NCBI RefSeq assembly: GCF_963082655.1
Contig: NC_081554.1
Location: 53,061,609 to 53,125,608 of the forward strand
From: Stomoxys calcitrans
Lineage: Eukaryota > Arthropoda > Insecta > Diptera > Muscidae
Direction of reading: 5' to 3'
Length of the DNA stretch: 64,000 bases
Under the pieces are notes generated by a model. That model searched no databases and was not told where the DNA came from. It was given only the letters and a program-made list of their open reading frames with translations. A program made the translations under genes and the position numbers. The first letter of the stretch is position 1; the number at the start of each line of letters is the position of its first letter. Positions 9,636 through 22,960 of this stretch are shown here, piece after piece.

Positions 9636-12600
9636 AAGGTGAAGGAGTTACAGCGTTTTTGGCCTTGAAAACGACCTTGAATTTTTACACCCAAAAATAT
9701 TTGGTTTCAGCGATGTTTTTCACAGAAAACTTTACAGTATTGCTTCATGCAGCACCTCTACGAAAAGAGATTTTCCTCTCGAATCCAACGGTGTCTGAAA
9801 AATTCTAAAGATTGCAAAACTAATGAAGTTACAGCACTTGCAAACTCTCGTCGTTTTTTTTTTGCATTTTTCGGATATTAATGATGCGATTTTGAGCTTG
9901 TTTTTTGAAGAAAAAACATAGGAGTTGCACTAATCCGAATTTTTTCCCGTAATCATCAATACTGTATACTCAGGTCAAAAAATTTTTTCCCATCAAAAAT
10001 TGCAAATTTTCATAAGGGGTTAGCCTTTGCTAAAAAAATGCAAAAAAAATAAAATGTGAAATTTGAAGTAATCTTGTTAATTGTTCGAATCTTCTTCGAA
10101 TTTCGAATTGCGGAATGCTCGAAAATTTTCGAAATTCGAAAAGGTGAAGGAGTTACAGCGTTTTTGGCCTTGAAAACGACCTTGAATTTTTACACCCAAA
10201 AATATTTGGTTTCAGCGATGTTTTTCACAGAAAACTTTACAGTATTGCTTCATGCAGCACCTCTACGAAAAGAGATTTTCCTCTCGAATCCAACGGTGTC
10301 TGAAAAATTCTAAAGATTGCAAAACTAATGAAGTTACAGCACTTGCAAACTCTCGTCGTTTTTTTTTTGCATTTTTCGGATATTAATGATGCGATTTTGA
10401 GCTTGTTTTTTGAAGAAAAAACATAGGAGTTGCACTAATCCGAATTTTTTCCCGTAATCATCAATACTGTATACTCAGGTCAAAAAATTTTTTCCCATCA
10501 AAAATTGCAAATTTTCATAAGGGGTTAGCCTTTGCTAAAAAAATGCAAAAAAAATAAAATGTGAAATTTGAAGTAATTTTGTTAATTGTTCGAATCTTCT
10601 TCGAATTTCGAATTGCGGAATGCTCGAAAATTTTCGAAATTCGAAAAGGTGAAGGAGTTACAGCGTTTTTGGCCTTGAAAACGACCTTGAATTTTTACAC
10701 CCAAAAATATTTGGTTTTAGCGATGTTTTTCACAGAAAACTTTACAGTATTGCTTCATGCAGCACCTCTACGAAAAGAGATTTTCCTCTCAAATCCAACG
10801 GTGTCTGAAAAATTCTAAAGATTGCAAAACTAATGAAGTTACAGCACTTGCAAACTCTCGTCGTTTTTTTTTTGCATTTTTCGGATATTAATGATGCGAT
10901 TTTGAGCTTGTTTTTTGAAGAAAAAACATAGGAGTTGCACTAATCCGAATTTTTTTCCCGTAATCATCAATACTGTATACTCAGGTCAAAAAATTTTTTC
11001 CCATCAAAAATTGCCTTTGCTAAAAAAATGCAAAAAAAATAAAATGTGAAATTTGAAGTAATTTTGTTAATTGTTCGAATCTTCTTCGAATTTCGAATTG
11101 CGGAATGCTCGAAAATTTTCGAAATTCGAAAAGGTGAAGGAGTTACAGCGTTTTTGGCCTTGAAAACGACCTTGAATTTTTACACCCAAAAATATTTGGT
11201 TTCAGCGATGTTTTTCACAGAAAACTTTACAGTATTGCTTCATGCAGCACCTCTACGAAAAGAGATTTTCCTCTCGAATCCAACGGTGTCTGAAAAATTC
11301 TAAAGATTGCAAAACTAATGAAGTTACAGCACTTGCAAACTCTTGTCGTTTTTTTTTGCATTTTTCGGATATTAATGATGCGATTTTGAGCTTGTTTTTT
11401 GAAGAAAAAACATAGGAGTTGCACTAATCCGAATTTTTTCCCGTAATCATCAATACTGTATACTCAGGTCAAAAAATTTTTTCCCATCAAAAATTGCAAA
11501 TTTTCATAAGGGGTTAGCCTTTGCTAAAAAAATGCAAAAAAAATAAAATGTGAAATTTGAAGTAATTTTGTTAATTGTTCGAATCTTCTTCGAATTTCGA
11601 ATTGCGGAATGCTCGAAAATTTTCGAAATTCGAAAAGGTGAAGGAGTTACAGCGTTTTTGGCCTTGAAAACGACCTTGAATTTTTACACCCAAAAATATT
11701 TGGTTTCAGCGATGTTTTTCACAGAAAACTTTACAGTATTGCTTCATGCAGCACCTCTACGAAAAGAGATTTTCCTCTCGAATCCAACGGTGTCTGAAAA
11801 ATTCTAAAGATTGCAAAACTAATGAAGTTACAGCACTTGCAAACTCTCGTCGTTTTTTTTTTGCATTTTTCGGATATTAATGATGCGATTTTGAGCTTGT
11901 TTTTTGAAGAAAAAACATAGGAGTTGCACTAATCCGAATTTTTTCCCGTAATCATCAATACTGTATACTCAGGTCAAAAAATTTTTTCCCATCAAAAATT
12001 GCAAATTTTCATAAGGGGTTAGCCTTTGCTAAAAAAATGCAAAAAAAATAAAATGTGAAATTTGAAGTAATTTTGTTAATTGTTCGAATCTTCTTCGAAT
12101 TTCGAATTGCGGAATGCTCGAAAATTTTCGAAATTCGAAAAGGTGAAGGAGTTACAGCGTTTTTGGCCTTGAAAACGACCTTGAATTTTTACACCCAAAA
12201 ATATTTGGTTTCAGCGATGTTTTTCACAGAAAACTTTACAGTATTGCTTCATGCAGCACCTCTACGAAAAGAGATTTTCCTCTCGAATCCAACGGTGTCT
12301 GAAAAATTCTAAAGATTGCAAAACTAATGAAGTTACAGCACTTGCAAACTCTCGTCGTTTTTTTTTGCATTTTTCGGATATTAATGATGCGATTTTGAGC
12401 TTGTTTTTTGAAGAAAAAACATAGGAGTTGCACTAATCCGAATTTTTTTCCCGTAATCATCAATACTGTATACTCAGGTCAAAAAATTTTTTCCCATCAA
12501 AAATTGCCTTTGCTAAAAAAATGCAAAAAAAATAAAATGTGAAATTTGAAGTAATTTTGTTAATTGTTCGAATCTTCTTCGAATTTCGAATTGCGGAATG

Positions 12601-15600
12601 CTCGAAAATTTTCGAAATTCGAAAAGGTGAAGGAGTTACAGCGTTTTTGGCCTTGAAAACGACCTTGAATTTTTACACCCAAAAATATTTGGTTTCAGCG
12701 ATGTTTTTCACAGAAAACTTTACAGTATTGCTTCATGCAGCACCTCTACGAAAAGAGATTTTCCTCTCGAATCCAACGGTGTCTGAAAAATTCTAAAGAT
12801 TGCAAAACTAATGAAGTTACAGCACTTGCAAACTCTCGTCGTTTTTTTTTTGCATTTTTCGGATATTAATGATGCGATTTTGAGCTTGTTTTTTGAAGAA
12901 AAAACATAGGAGTTGCACTAATCCGAATTTTTTCCCGTAATCATCAATACTGTATACTCAGGTCAAAAAATTTTTTCCCATCAAAAATTGCAAATTTTCA
13001 TAAGGGGTTAGCCTTTGCTAAAAAAATGCAAAAAAAATAAAATGTGAAATTTGAAGTAATTTTGTTAATTGTTCGAATCTTCTTCGAATTTCGAATTGCG
13101 GAATGCTCGAAAATTTTCGAAATTCGAAAAGGTGAAGGAGTTACAGCGTTTTTGGCCTTGAAAACGACCTTGAATTTTTACACCCAAAAATATTTGGTTT
13201 TAGCGATGTTTTTCACAGAAAACTTTACAGTATTGCTTCATGCAGCACCTCTACGAAAAGAGATTTTCCTCTCGAATCCAACGGTGTCTGAAAAATTCTA
13301 AAGATTGCAAAACTAATGAAGTTACAGCACTTGCAAACTCTCGTCGTTTTTTTTTTGCATTTTTCGGATATTAATGATGCGATTTTGAGCTTGTTTTTTG
13401 AAGAAAAAACATAGGAGTTGCACTAATCCGAATTTTTTCCCGTAATCATCAATACTGTATACTCAGGTCAAAAAATTTTTTCCCATCAAAAATTGCAAAT
13501 TTTCATAAGGGGTTAGCCTTTGCTAAAAAAATGCAAAAAAAATAAAATGTGAAATTTGAAGTAATTTTGTTAATTGTTCGAATCTTCTTCGAATTTCGAA
13601 TTGCGGAATGCTCGAAAATTTTCGAAATTCGAAAAGGTGAAGGAGTTACAGCGTTTTTGGCCTTGAAAACGACCTTGAATTTTTACACCCAAAAATATTT
13701 GGTTTCAGCGATGTTTTTCACAGAAAACTTTACAGTATTGCTTCATGCAGCACCTCTACGAAAAGAGATTTTCCTCTCGAATCCAACGGTGTCTGAAAAA
13801 TTCTAAAGATTGCAAAACTAATGAAGTTACAGCACTTGCAAACTCTCGTCGTTTTTTTTTTTGCATTTTTCGGATATTAATGATGCGATTTTGAGCTTGT
13901 TTTTTGAAGAAAAAACATAGGAGTTGCACTAATCCGAATTTTTTCCCGTAATCATCAATACTGTATACTCAGGTCAAAAAATTTTTTCCCATCAAAAATT
14001 GCAAATTTTCATAAGGGGTTAGCCTTTGCTAAAAAAATGCAAAAAAAATAAAATGTGAAATTTGAAGTAATTTTGTTAATTGTTCGAATCTTCTTCGAAT
14101 TTCGAATTGCGGAATGCTCGAAAATTTTCGAAATTCGAAAAGGTGAAGGAGTTACAGCGTTTTTGGCCTTGAAAACGACCTTGAATTTTTACACCCAAAA
14201 ATATTTGGTTTCAGCGATGTTTTTCACAGAAAACTTTACAGTATTGCTTCATGCAGCACCTCTACGAAAAGAGATTTTCCTCTCGAATCCAACGGTGTCT
14301 GAAAAATTCTAAAGATTGCAAAACTAATGAAGTTACAGCACTTGCAAACTCTCGTCGTTTTTTTTTTGCATTTTTCGGATATTAATGATGCGATTTTGAG
14401 CTTGTTTTTTGAAGAAAAAACATAGGAGTTGCACTAATCCGAATTTTTTCCCGTAATCATCAATACTGTATACTCAGGTCAAAAAATTTTTTCCCATCAA
14501 AAATTGCAAATTTTCATAAGGGGTTAGCCTTTGCTAAAAAAATGCAAAAAAAATAAAATGTGAAATTTGAAGTAATTTTGTTAATTGTTCGAATCTTCTT
14601 CGAATTTCGAATTGCGGAATGCTCGAAAATTTTCGAAATTCGAAAAGGTGAAGGAGTTACAGCGTTTTTGGCCTTGAAAACGACCTTGAATTTTTACACC
14701 CAAAAATATTTGGTTTCAGCGATGTTTTTCACAGAAAACTTTACAGTATTGCTTCATGCAGCACCTCTACGAAAAGAGATTTTCCTCTCGAATCCAACGG
14801 TGTCTGAAAAATTCTAAAGATTGCAAAACTAATGAAGTTACAGCACTTGCAAACTCTCGTCGTTTTTTTTTGCATTTTTCGGATATTAATGATGCGATTT
14901 TGAGCTTGTTTTTTGAAGAAAAAACATAGGAGTTGCACTAATCCGAATTTTTTTCCCGTAATCATCAATACTGTATACTCAGGTCAAAAAATTTTTTCCC
15001 ATCAAAAATTGCCTTTGCTAAAAAAATGCAAAAAAAATAAAATGTGAAATTTGAAGTAATTTTGTTAATTGTTCGAATCTTCTTCGAATTTCGAATTGCG
15101 GAATGCTCGAAAATTTTCGAAATTCGAAAAGGTGAAGGAGTTACAGCGTTTTTGGCCTTGAAAACGACCTTGAATTTTTACACCCAAAAATATTTGGTTT
15201 CAGCGATGTTTTTCACAGAAAACTTTACAGTATTGCTTCATGCAGCACCTCTACGAAAAGAGATTTTCCTCTCGAATCCAACGGTGTCTGAAAAATTCTA
15301 AAGATTGCAAAACTAATGAAGTTACAGCACTTGCAAACTCTCGTCGTTTTTTTTTTTTGCATTTTTCGGATATTAATGATGCGATTTTGAGCTTGTTTTT
15401 TGAAGAAAAAACATAGGAGTTGCACTAATCCGAATTTTTTCCCGTAATCATCAATACTGTATACTCAGGTCAAAAAATTTTTTCCCATCAAAAATTGCAA
15501 ATTTTCATAAGGGGTTAGCCTTTGCTAAAAAAATGCAAAAAAAATAAAATGTGAAATTTGAAGTAATTTTGTTAATTGTTCGAATCTTCTTCGAATTTCG

Positions 15601-18600
15601 AATTGCGGAATGCTCGAAAATTTTCGAAATTCGAAAAGGTGAAGGAGTTACAGCGTTTTTGGCCTTGAAAACGACCTTGAATTTTTACACCCAAAAATAT
15701 TTGGTTTCAGCGATGTTTTTCACAGAAAACTTTACAGTATTGCTTCATGCAGCACCTCTACGAAAAGAGATTTTCCTCTCGAATCCAACGGTGTCTGAAA
15801 AATTCTAAAGATTGCAAAACTAATGAAGTTACAGCACTTGCAAACTCTCGTCGTTTTTTTTTGCATTTTTCGGATATTAATGATGCGATTTTGAGCTTGT
15901 TTTTTGAAGAAAAAACATAGGAGTTGCACTAATCCGAATTTTTTCCCGTAATCATCAATACTGTATACTCAGGTCAAAAAATTTTTTCCCATCAAAAATT
16001 GCAAATTTTGCTAAAAAAATGCAAAAAAAAATAAAATGTGAAATTTGAAGTAATTTTGTTAATTGTTCGAATCTTCTTCGAATTTCGAATTGCGGAATGC
16101 TCGAAAATTTTCGAAATTCGAAAAGGTGAAGGAGTTACAGCGTTTTTGGCCTTGAAAACGACCTTGAATTTTTACACCCAAAAATATTTGGTTTCAGCGA
16201 TGTTTTTCACAGAAAACTTTACAGTATTGCTTCATGCAGCACCTCTACGAAAAGAGATTTTCCTCTCGAATCCAACGGTGTCTGAAAAATTCTAAAGATT
16301 GCAAAACTAATGAAGTTACAGCACTTGCAAACTCTCGTCGTTTTTTTTTTGGATTTTTCGGATATTAATGATGCGATTTTGAGCTTGTTTTTTGAAGAAA
16401 AAACATAGGAGTTGCACTAATCCGAATTTTTTCCCGTAATCATCAATACTGTATACTCAGGTCAAAAAATTTTTTCCCATCAAAAATTGCAAATTTTGCT
16501 AAAAAAATGCAAAAAAAAATAAAATGTGAAATTTGAAGTAATTTTGTTAATTGTTCGAATCTTCTTCGAATTTCGAATTGCGGAATGCTCGAAAATTTTC
16601 GAAATTCGAAAAGGTGAAGGAGTTACAGCGTTTTTGGCCTTGAAAACGACCTTGAATTTTTACACCCAAAAATATTTGGTTTCAGCGATGTTTTTCACAG
16701 AAAACTTTACAGTATTGCTTCATGCAGCACCTCTACGAAAAGAGATTTTCCTCTCGAATCCAACGGTGTCTGAAAAATTCTAAAGATTGCAAAACTAATG
16801 AAGTTACAGCACTTGCAAACTCTCGTCGTTTTTTTTTGCATTTTTCGGATATTAATGATGCGATTTTGAGCTTGTTTTTTGAAGAAAAAACATAGGAGTT
16901 GCACTAATCCGAATTTTTTCCCGTAATCATCAATACTGTATACTCAGGTCAAAAAATTTTTTCCCATCAAAAATTGCAAATTTTGCTAAAAAAATGCAAA
17001 AAAAAATAAAATGTGAAATTTGAAGTAATTTTGTTAATTGTTCGAATCTTCTTCGAATTTCGAATTGCGGAATGCTCGAAAATTTTCGAAATTCGAAAAG
17101 GTGAAGGAGTTACAGCGTTTTTGGCCTTGAAAACGACCTTGAATTTTTACACCCAAAAATATTTGGTTTCAGCGATGTTTTTCACAGAAAACTTTACAGT
17201 ATTGCTTCATGCAGCACCTCTACGAAAAGAGATTTTCCTCTCGAATCCAACGGTGTCTGAAAAATTCTAAAGATTGCAAAACTAATGAAGTTACAGCACT
17301 TGCAAACTCTCGTCGTTTTTTTTTTTTTGCATTTTTCGGATATTAATGATGCGATTTTGAGCTTGTTTTTTGAAGAAAAAACATAGGAGTTGCACTAATC
17401 CGAATTTTTTCCCGTAATCATCAATACTGTATACTCAGGTCAAAAAATTTTTTCCCATCAAAAATTGCAAATTTTCATAAGGGGTTAGCCTTTGCTAAAA
17501 AAATGCAAAAAAAATAAAATGTGAAATTTGAAGTAATTTTGTTAATTGTTCGAATCTTCTTCGAATTTCGAATTGCGGAATGCTCGAAAATTTTCGAAAT
17601 TCGAAAAGGTGAAGGAGTTACAGCGTTTTTGGCCTTGAAAACGACCTTGAATTTTTACACCCAAAAATATTTGGTTTCAGCGATGTTTTTCACAGAAAAC
17701 TTTACAGTATTGCTTCATGCAGCACCTCTACGAAAAGAGATTTTCCTCTCGAATCCAACGGTGTCTGAAAAATTCTAAAGATTGCAAAACTAATGAAGTT
17801 ACAGCACTTGCAAACTCTCGTCGTTTTTTTTTGCATTTTTCGGATATTAATGATGCGATTTTGAGCTTGTTTTTTGAAGAAAAAACATAGGAGTTGCACT
17901 AATCCGAATTTTTTCCCGTAATCATCAATACTGTATACTCAGGTCAAAAAATTTTTTCCCATCAAAAATTGCCTTTGCTAAAAAAATGCAAAAAAAAAAT
18001 AAAATGTGAAATTTGAAGTAATTTTGTTAATTGTTCGAATCTTCTTCGAATTTCGAATTGCGGAATGCTCGAAAATTTTCGAAATTCGAAAAGGTGAAGG
18101 AGTTACAGCGTTTTTGGCCTTGAAAACGACCTTGAATTTTTACACCCAAAAATATTTGGTTTCAGCGATGTTTTTCACAGAAAACTTTACAGTATTGCTT
18201 CATGCAGCACCTCTACGAAAAGAGATTTTCCTCTCGAATCCAACGGTGTCTGAAAAATTCTAAAGATTGCAAAACTAATGAAGTTACAGCACTTGCAAAC
18301 TCTCGTCGTTTTTTTTTTGCATTTTTCGGATATTAATGATGCGATTTTGAGCTTGTTTTTTGAAGAAAAAACATAGGAGTTGCACAAATCCGAATTTTTT
18401 CCCGTAATCATCAATACTGTATACTCAGGTCAAAAAATTTTTTCCCATCAAAAATTGCAAATTTTGCTAAAAAAATGCAAAAAAAAATAAAATGTGAAAT
18501 TTGAAGTAATTTTGTTAATTGTTCGAATCTTCTTCGAATTTCGAATTGCGGAATGCTCGAAAATTTTCGAAATTCGAAAAGGTGAAGGAGTTACAGCGTT

Positions 18601-21600
18601 TTTGGCCTTGAAAACGACCTTGAATTTTTACACCCAAAAATATTTGGTTTCAGCGATGTTTTTCACAGAAAACTTTACAGTATTGCTTCATGCAGCACCT
18701 CTACGAAAAGAGATTTTCCTCTCGAATCCAACGGTGTCTGAAAAATTCTAAAGATTGCAAAACTAATGAAGTTACAGCACTTGCAAACTCTCGTCGTTTT
18801 TTTTGCATTTTTCGGATATTAATGATGCGATTTTGAGCTTGTTTTTTGAAGAAAAAACATAGGAGTTGCACTAATCCGAATTTTTTCCCGTAATCATCAA
18901 TACTGTATACTCAGGTCAAAAAATTTTTTCCCATCAAAACTTGCAAATTTTCATAAGGGGTTAGCCTTTGCTAAAAAAATGCAAAAAAAAAATAAAATGT
19001 GAAATTTGAAGTAATTTTGTTAATTGTTCGAATCTTCTTCGAATTTCGAATTGCGGAATGCTCGAAAATTTTCGAAATTCGAAAAGGTGAAGGAGTTACA
19101 GCGTTTTTGGCCTTGAAAACGACCTTGAATTTTTACACCCAAAAATATTTGGTTTCAGCGATGTTTTTCACAGAAAACTTTACAGTATTGCTTCATGCAG
19201 CACCTCTACGAAAAGAGATTTTCCTCTCGAATCCAACGGTGTCTGAAAAATTCTAAAGATTGCAAAACTAATGAAGTTACAGCACTTGCAAACTCTCGTC
19301 GTTTTTTTTTGCATTTTTCGGATATTAATGATGCGATTTTGAGCTTGTTTTTTGAAGAAAAAACATAGGAGTTGCACTAATCCGAATTTTTTCCCGTAAT
19401 CATCAATACTGTATACTCAGGTCAAAAAATTTTTTTCCATCAAAAATTGCAAATTTTCATAAGGGGTTAGCCTTTGCTAAAAAAATGCAAAAAAAATAAA
19501 ATGTGAAATTTGAAGTAATTTTGTTAATTGTTCGAATCTTCTTCGAATTTCGAATTGCGGAATGCTCGAAAATTTTCGAAATTCGAAAAGGTGAAGGAGT
19601 TACAGCGTTTTTGGCCTTGAAAACGACCTTGAATTTTTACACCCAAAAATATTTGGTTTTAGCGATGTTTTTCACAGAAAACTTTACAGTATTGCTTCAT
19701 GCAGCACCTCTACGAAAAGAGATTTTCCTCTCGAATCCAACGGTGTCTGAAAAATTCTAAAGATTGCAAAACTAATGAAGTTACAGCACTTGCAAACTCT
19801 CGTCGTTTTTTTTTGCATTTTTCGGATATTAATGATGCGATTTTGAGCTTGTTTTTTGAAGAAAAAACATAGGAGTTGCACTAATCCGAATTTTTTCCCG
19901 TAATCATCAATACTGTATACTCAGGTCAAAAAATTTTTTCCCATCAAAAATTGCAAATTTTCATAAGGGGTTAGCCTTTGCTAAAAAAATGCAAAAAAAA
20001 AATAAAATGTGAAATTTGAAGTAATTTTGTTAATTGTTCGAATCTTCTTCGAATTTCGAATTGCGGAATGCTCGAAAATTTTCGAAATTCGAAAAGGTGA
20101 AGGAGTTACAGCGTTTTTGGCCTTGAAAACGACCTTGAATTTTTACACCCAAAAATATTTGGTTTCAGCGATGTTTTTCACAGAAAACTTTACAGTATTG
20201 CTTCATGCAGCACCTCTACGAAAAGAGATTTTCCTCTCGAATCCAACGGTGTCTGAAAAATTCTAAAGATTGCAAAACTAATGAAGTTACAGCACTTGCA
20301 AACTCTCGTCGTTTTTTTTTGCATTTTTCGGATATTAATGATGCGATTTTGAGCTTGTTTTTTGAAGAAAAAACATAGGAGTTGCACTAATCCGAATTTT
20401 TTCCCGTAATCATCAATACTGTATACTCAGGTCAAAAAATTTTTTCCCATCAAAAATTGCAAATTTTCATAAGGGGTTAGCCTTTGCTAAAAAAAATGCA
20501 AAAAAAATAAAATGTGAAATTTGAAGTAATTTTGTTAATTGTTCGAATCTTCTTCGAATTTCGAATTGCGGAATGCTCGAAAATTTTCGAAATTCGAAAA
20601 GGTGAAGGAGTTACAGCGTTTTTGGCCTTGAAAACGACCTTGAATTTTTACACCCAAAAATATTTGGTTTCAGCGATGTTTTTCACAGAAAACTTTACAG
20701 TATTGCTTCATGCAGCACATCTACGAAAAGAGATTTTCCTCTCGAATCCAACGGTGTCTGAAAAATTCTAAAGATTGCAAAACTAATGAAGTTACAGCAC
20801 TTGCAAACTCTCGTCGTTTTTTTTTTGCATTTTTCGGATATTAATGATGCGATTTTGAGCTTGTTTTTTGAAGAAAAAACATAGGAGTTGCACTAATCCG
20901 AATTTTTTCCCGTAATCATCAATACTGTATACTCAGGTCAAAAAATTTTTTCCCATCAAAAATTGCAAATTTTCATAAGGGGTTAGCCTTTGCTAAAAAA
21001 ATGCAAAAAAAATAAAATGTGAAATTTGAAGTAATTTTGTTAATTGTTCGAATCTTCTTCGAATTTCGAATTGCGGAATGCTCGAAAATTTTCGAAATTC
21101 GAAAAGGTGAAGGAGTTACAGCGTTTTTGGCCTTGAAAACGACCTTGAATTTTTACACCCAAAAATATTTGGTTTCAGCGATGTTTTTCACAGAAAACTT
21201 TACAGTATTGCTTCATGCAGCACCTCTACGAAAAGAGATTTTCCTCTCGAATCCAACGGTGTCTGAAAAATTCTAAAGATTGCAAAACTAATGAAGTTAC
21301 AGCACTTGCAAACTCTCGTCGTTTTTTTTTTGCATTTTTCGGATATTAATGATGCGATTTTGAGCTTGTTTTTTGAAGAAAAAACATAGGAGTTGCACTA
21401 ATCCGAATTTTTTCCCGTAATCATCAATACTGTATACTCAGGTCAAAAAATTTTTTCCCATCAAAAATTGCAAATTTTCATAAGGGGTTAGCCTTTGCTA
21501 AAAAAATGCAAAAAAAAATAAAATGTGAAATTTGAAGTAATTTTGTTAATTGTTCGAATCTTCTTCGAATTTCGAATTGCGGAATGCTCGAAAATTTTCG

Positions 21601-22944
21601 AAATTCGAAAAGGTGAAGGAGTTACAGCGTTTTTGGCCTTGAAAACGACCTTGAATTTTTACACCCAAAAATATTTGGTTTCAGCGATGTTTTTCACAGA
21701 AAACTTTACAGTATTGCTTCATGCAGCACCTCTACGAAAAGAGATTTTCCTCTCGAATCCAACGGTGTCTGAAAAATTCTAAAGATTGCAAAACTAATGA
21801 AGTTACAGCACTTGCAAACTCTCGTCGTTTTTTTTTTTGCATTTTTCGGATATTAATGATGCGATTTTGAGCTTGTTTTTTGAAGAAAAAACATAGGAGT
21901 TGCACTAATCCGAATTTTTTCCCGTAATCATCAATACTGTATACTCAGGTCAAAAAATTTTTTCCCATCAAAAATTGCAAATTTTCATAAGGGGTTAGCC
22001 TTTGCTAAAAAAATGCAAAAAAAATAAAATGTGAAATTTGAAGTAATTTTGTTAATTGTTCGAATCTTCTTCGAATTTCGAATTGCGGAATGCTCGAAAA
22101 TTTTCGAAATTCGAAAAGGTGAAGGAGTTACAGCGTTTTTGGCCTTGAAAACGACCTTGAATTTTTACACCCAAAAATATTTGGTTTCAGCGATGTTTTT
22201 CACAGAAAACTTTACAGTATTGCTTCATGCAGCACCTCTACGAAAAGAGATTTTCCTCTCGAATCCAACGGTGTCTGAAAAATTCTAAAGATTGCAAAAC
22301 TAATGAAGTTACAGCACTTGCAAACTCTCGTCGTTTTTTTTTTTGCATTTTTCGGATATTAATGATGCGATTTTGAGCTTGTTTTTTGAAGAAAAAACAT
22401 AGGAGTTGCACTAATCCGAATTTTTTTCCCGTAATCATCAATACTGTATACTCAGGTCAAAAAATTTTTTCCCATCAAAAATTGCAAATTTTCATAAGGG
22501 GTTAGCCTTTGCTAAAAAAATGCAAAAAAAATAAAATGTGAAATTTGAAGTAATTTTGTTAATTGTTCGAATCTTCTTCGAATTTCGAATTGCGGAATGC
22601 TCGAACATTTTCGAAATTCGAAAAGGTGAAGGAGTTACAGCGTTTTTGGCCTTGAAAACGACCTTGAATTTTTACACCCAAAAATATTTGGTTTCAGCGA
22701 TGTTTTTCACAGAAAACTTTACAGTATTGCTTCATGCAGCACCTCTACGAAAAGAGATTTTCCTCTCGAATCCAACGGTGTCTGAAAAATTCTAAAGATT
22801 GCAAAACTAATGAAGTTACAGCACTTGCAAACTCTCGTCGTTTTTTTTTGCATTTTTCGGATATTAATGATGCGATTTTGAGCTTGTTTTTTGAAGAAAA
22901 AACATAGGAGTTGCACTAATCCGAATTTTTTTCCCGTAATCATC

Positions 22945-22960
22945 AATACTGTATACTCAG
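22945..22960 (+). repeat. Left target-site duplication of the inserted LINE
   Basis: The satellite bases aatactgtatactcag directly precede the retrotransposon and are repeated directly after it at 25190-25205. The first three bases overlap with the TAA-type tail, so the true duplication is 13 to 16 bp. Confidence 0.9.

Larger units (their letters stand above)
8880..22960 (+). repeat. Homogeneous ~505-bp tandem satellite array, left part
   Basis: About 28 nearly identical head-to-tail monomers. Unit length is 504-508 bp in the full form, with 484-485 and 487-488 bp deletion variants. Differences between neighbours are mainly poly-T/poly-A length and rare point changes. Each unit carries a 13-bp dyad (9590-9602 with 9623-9635 in one example), a T-run followed by gcatttttcgg, and an A-rich segment. 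The long frame found in every unit opens with GTG, not ATG, and is not counted as a gene. The array is broken at 22960 by a retrotransposon. Confidence 0.97.
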
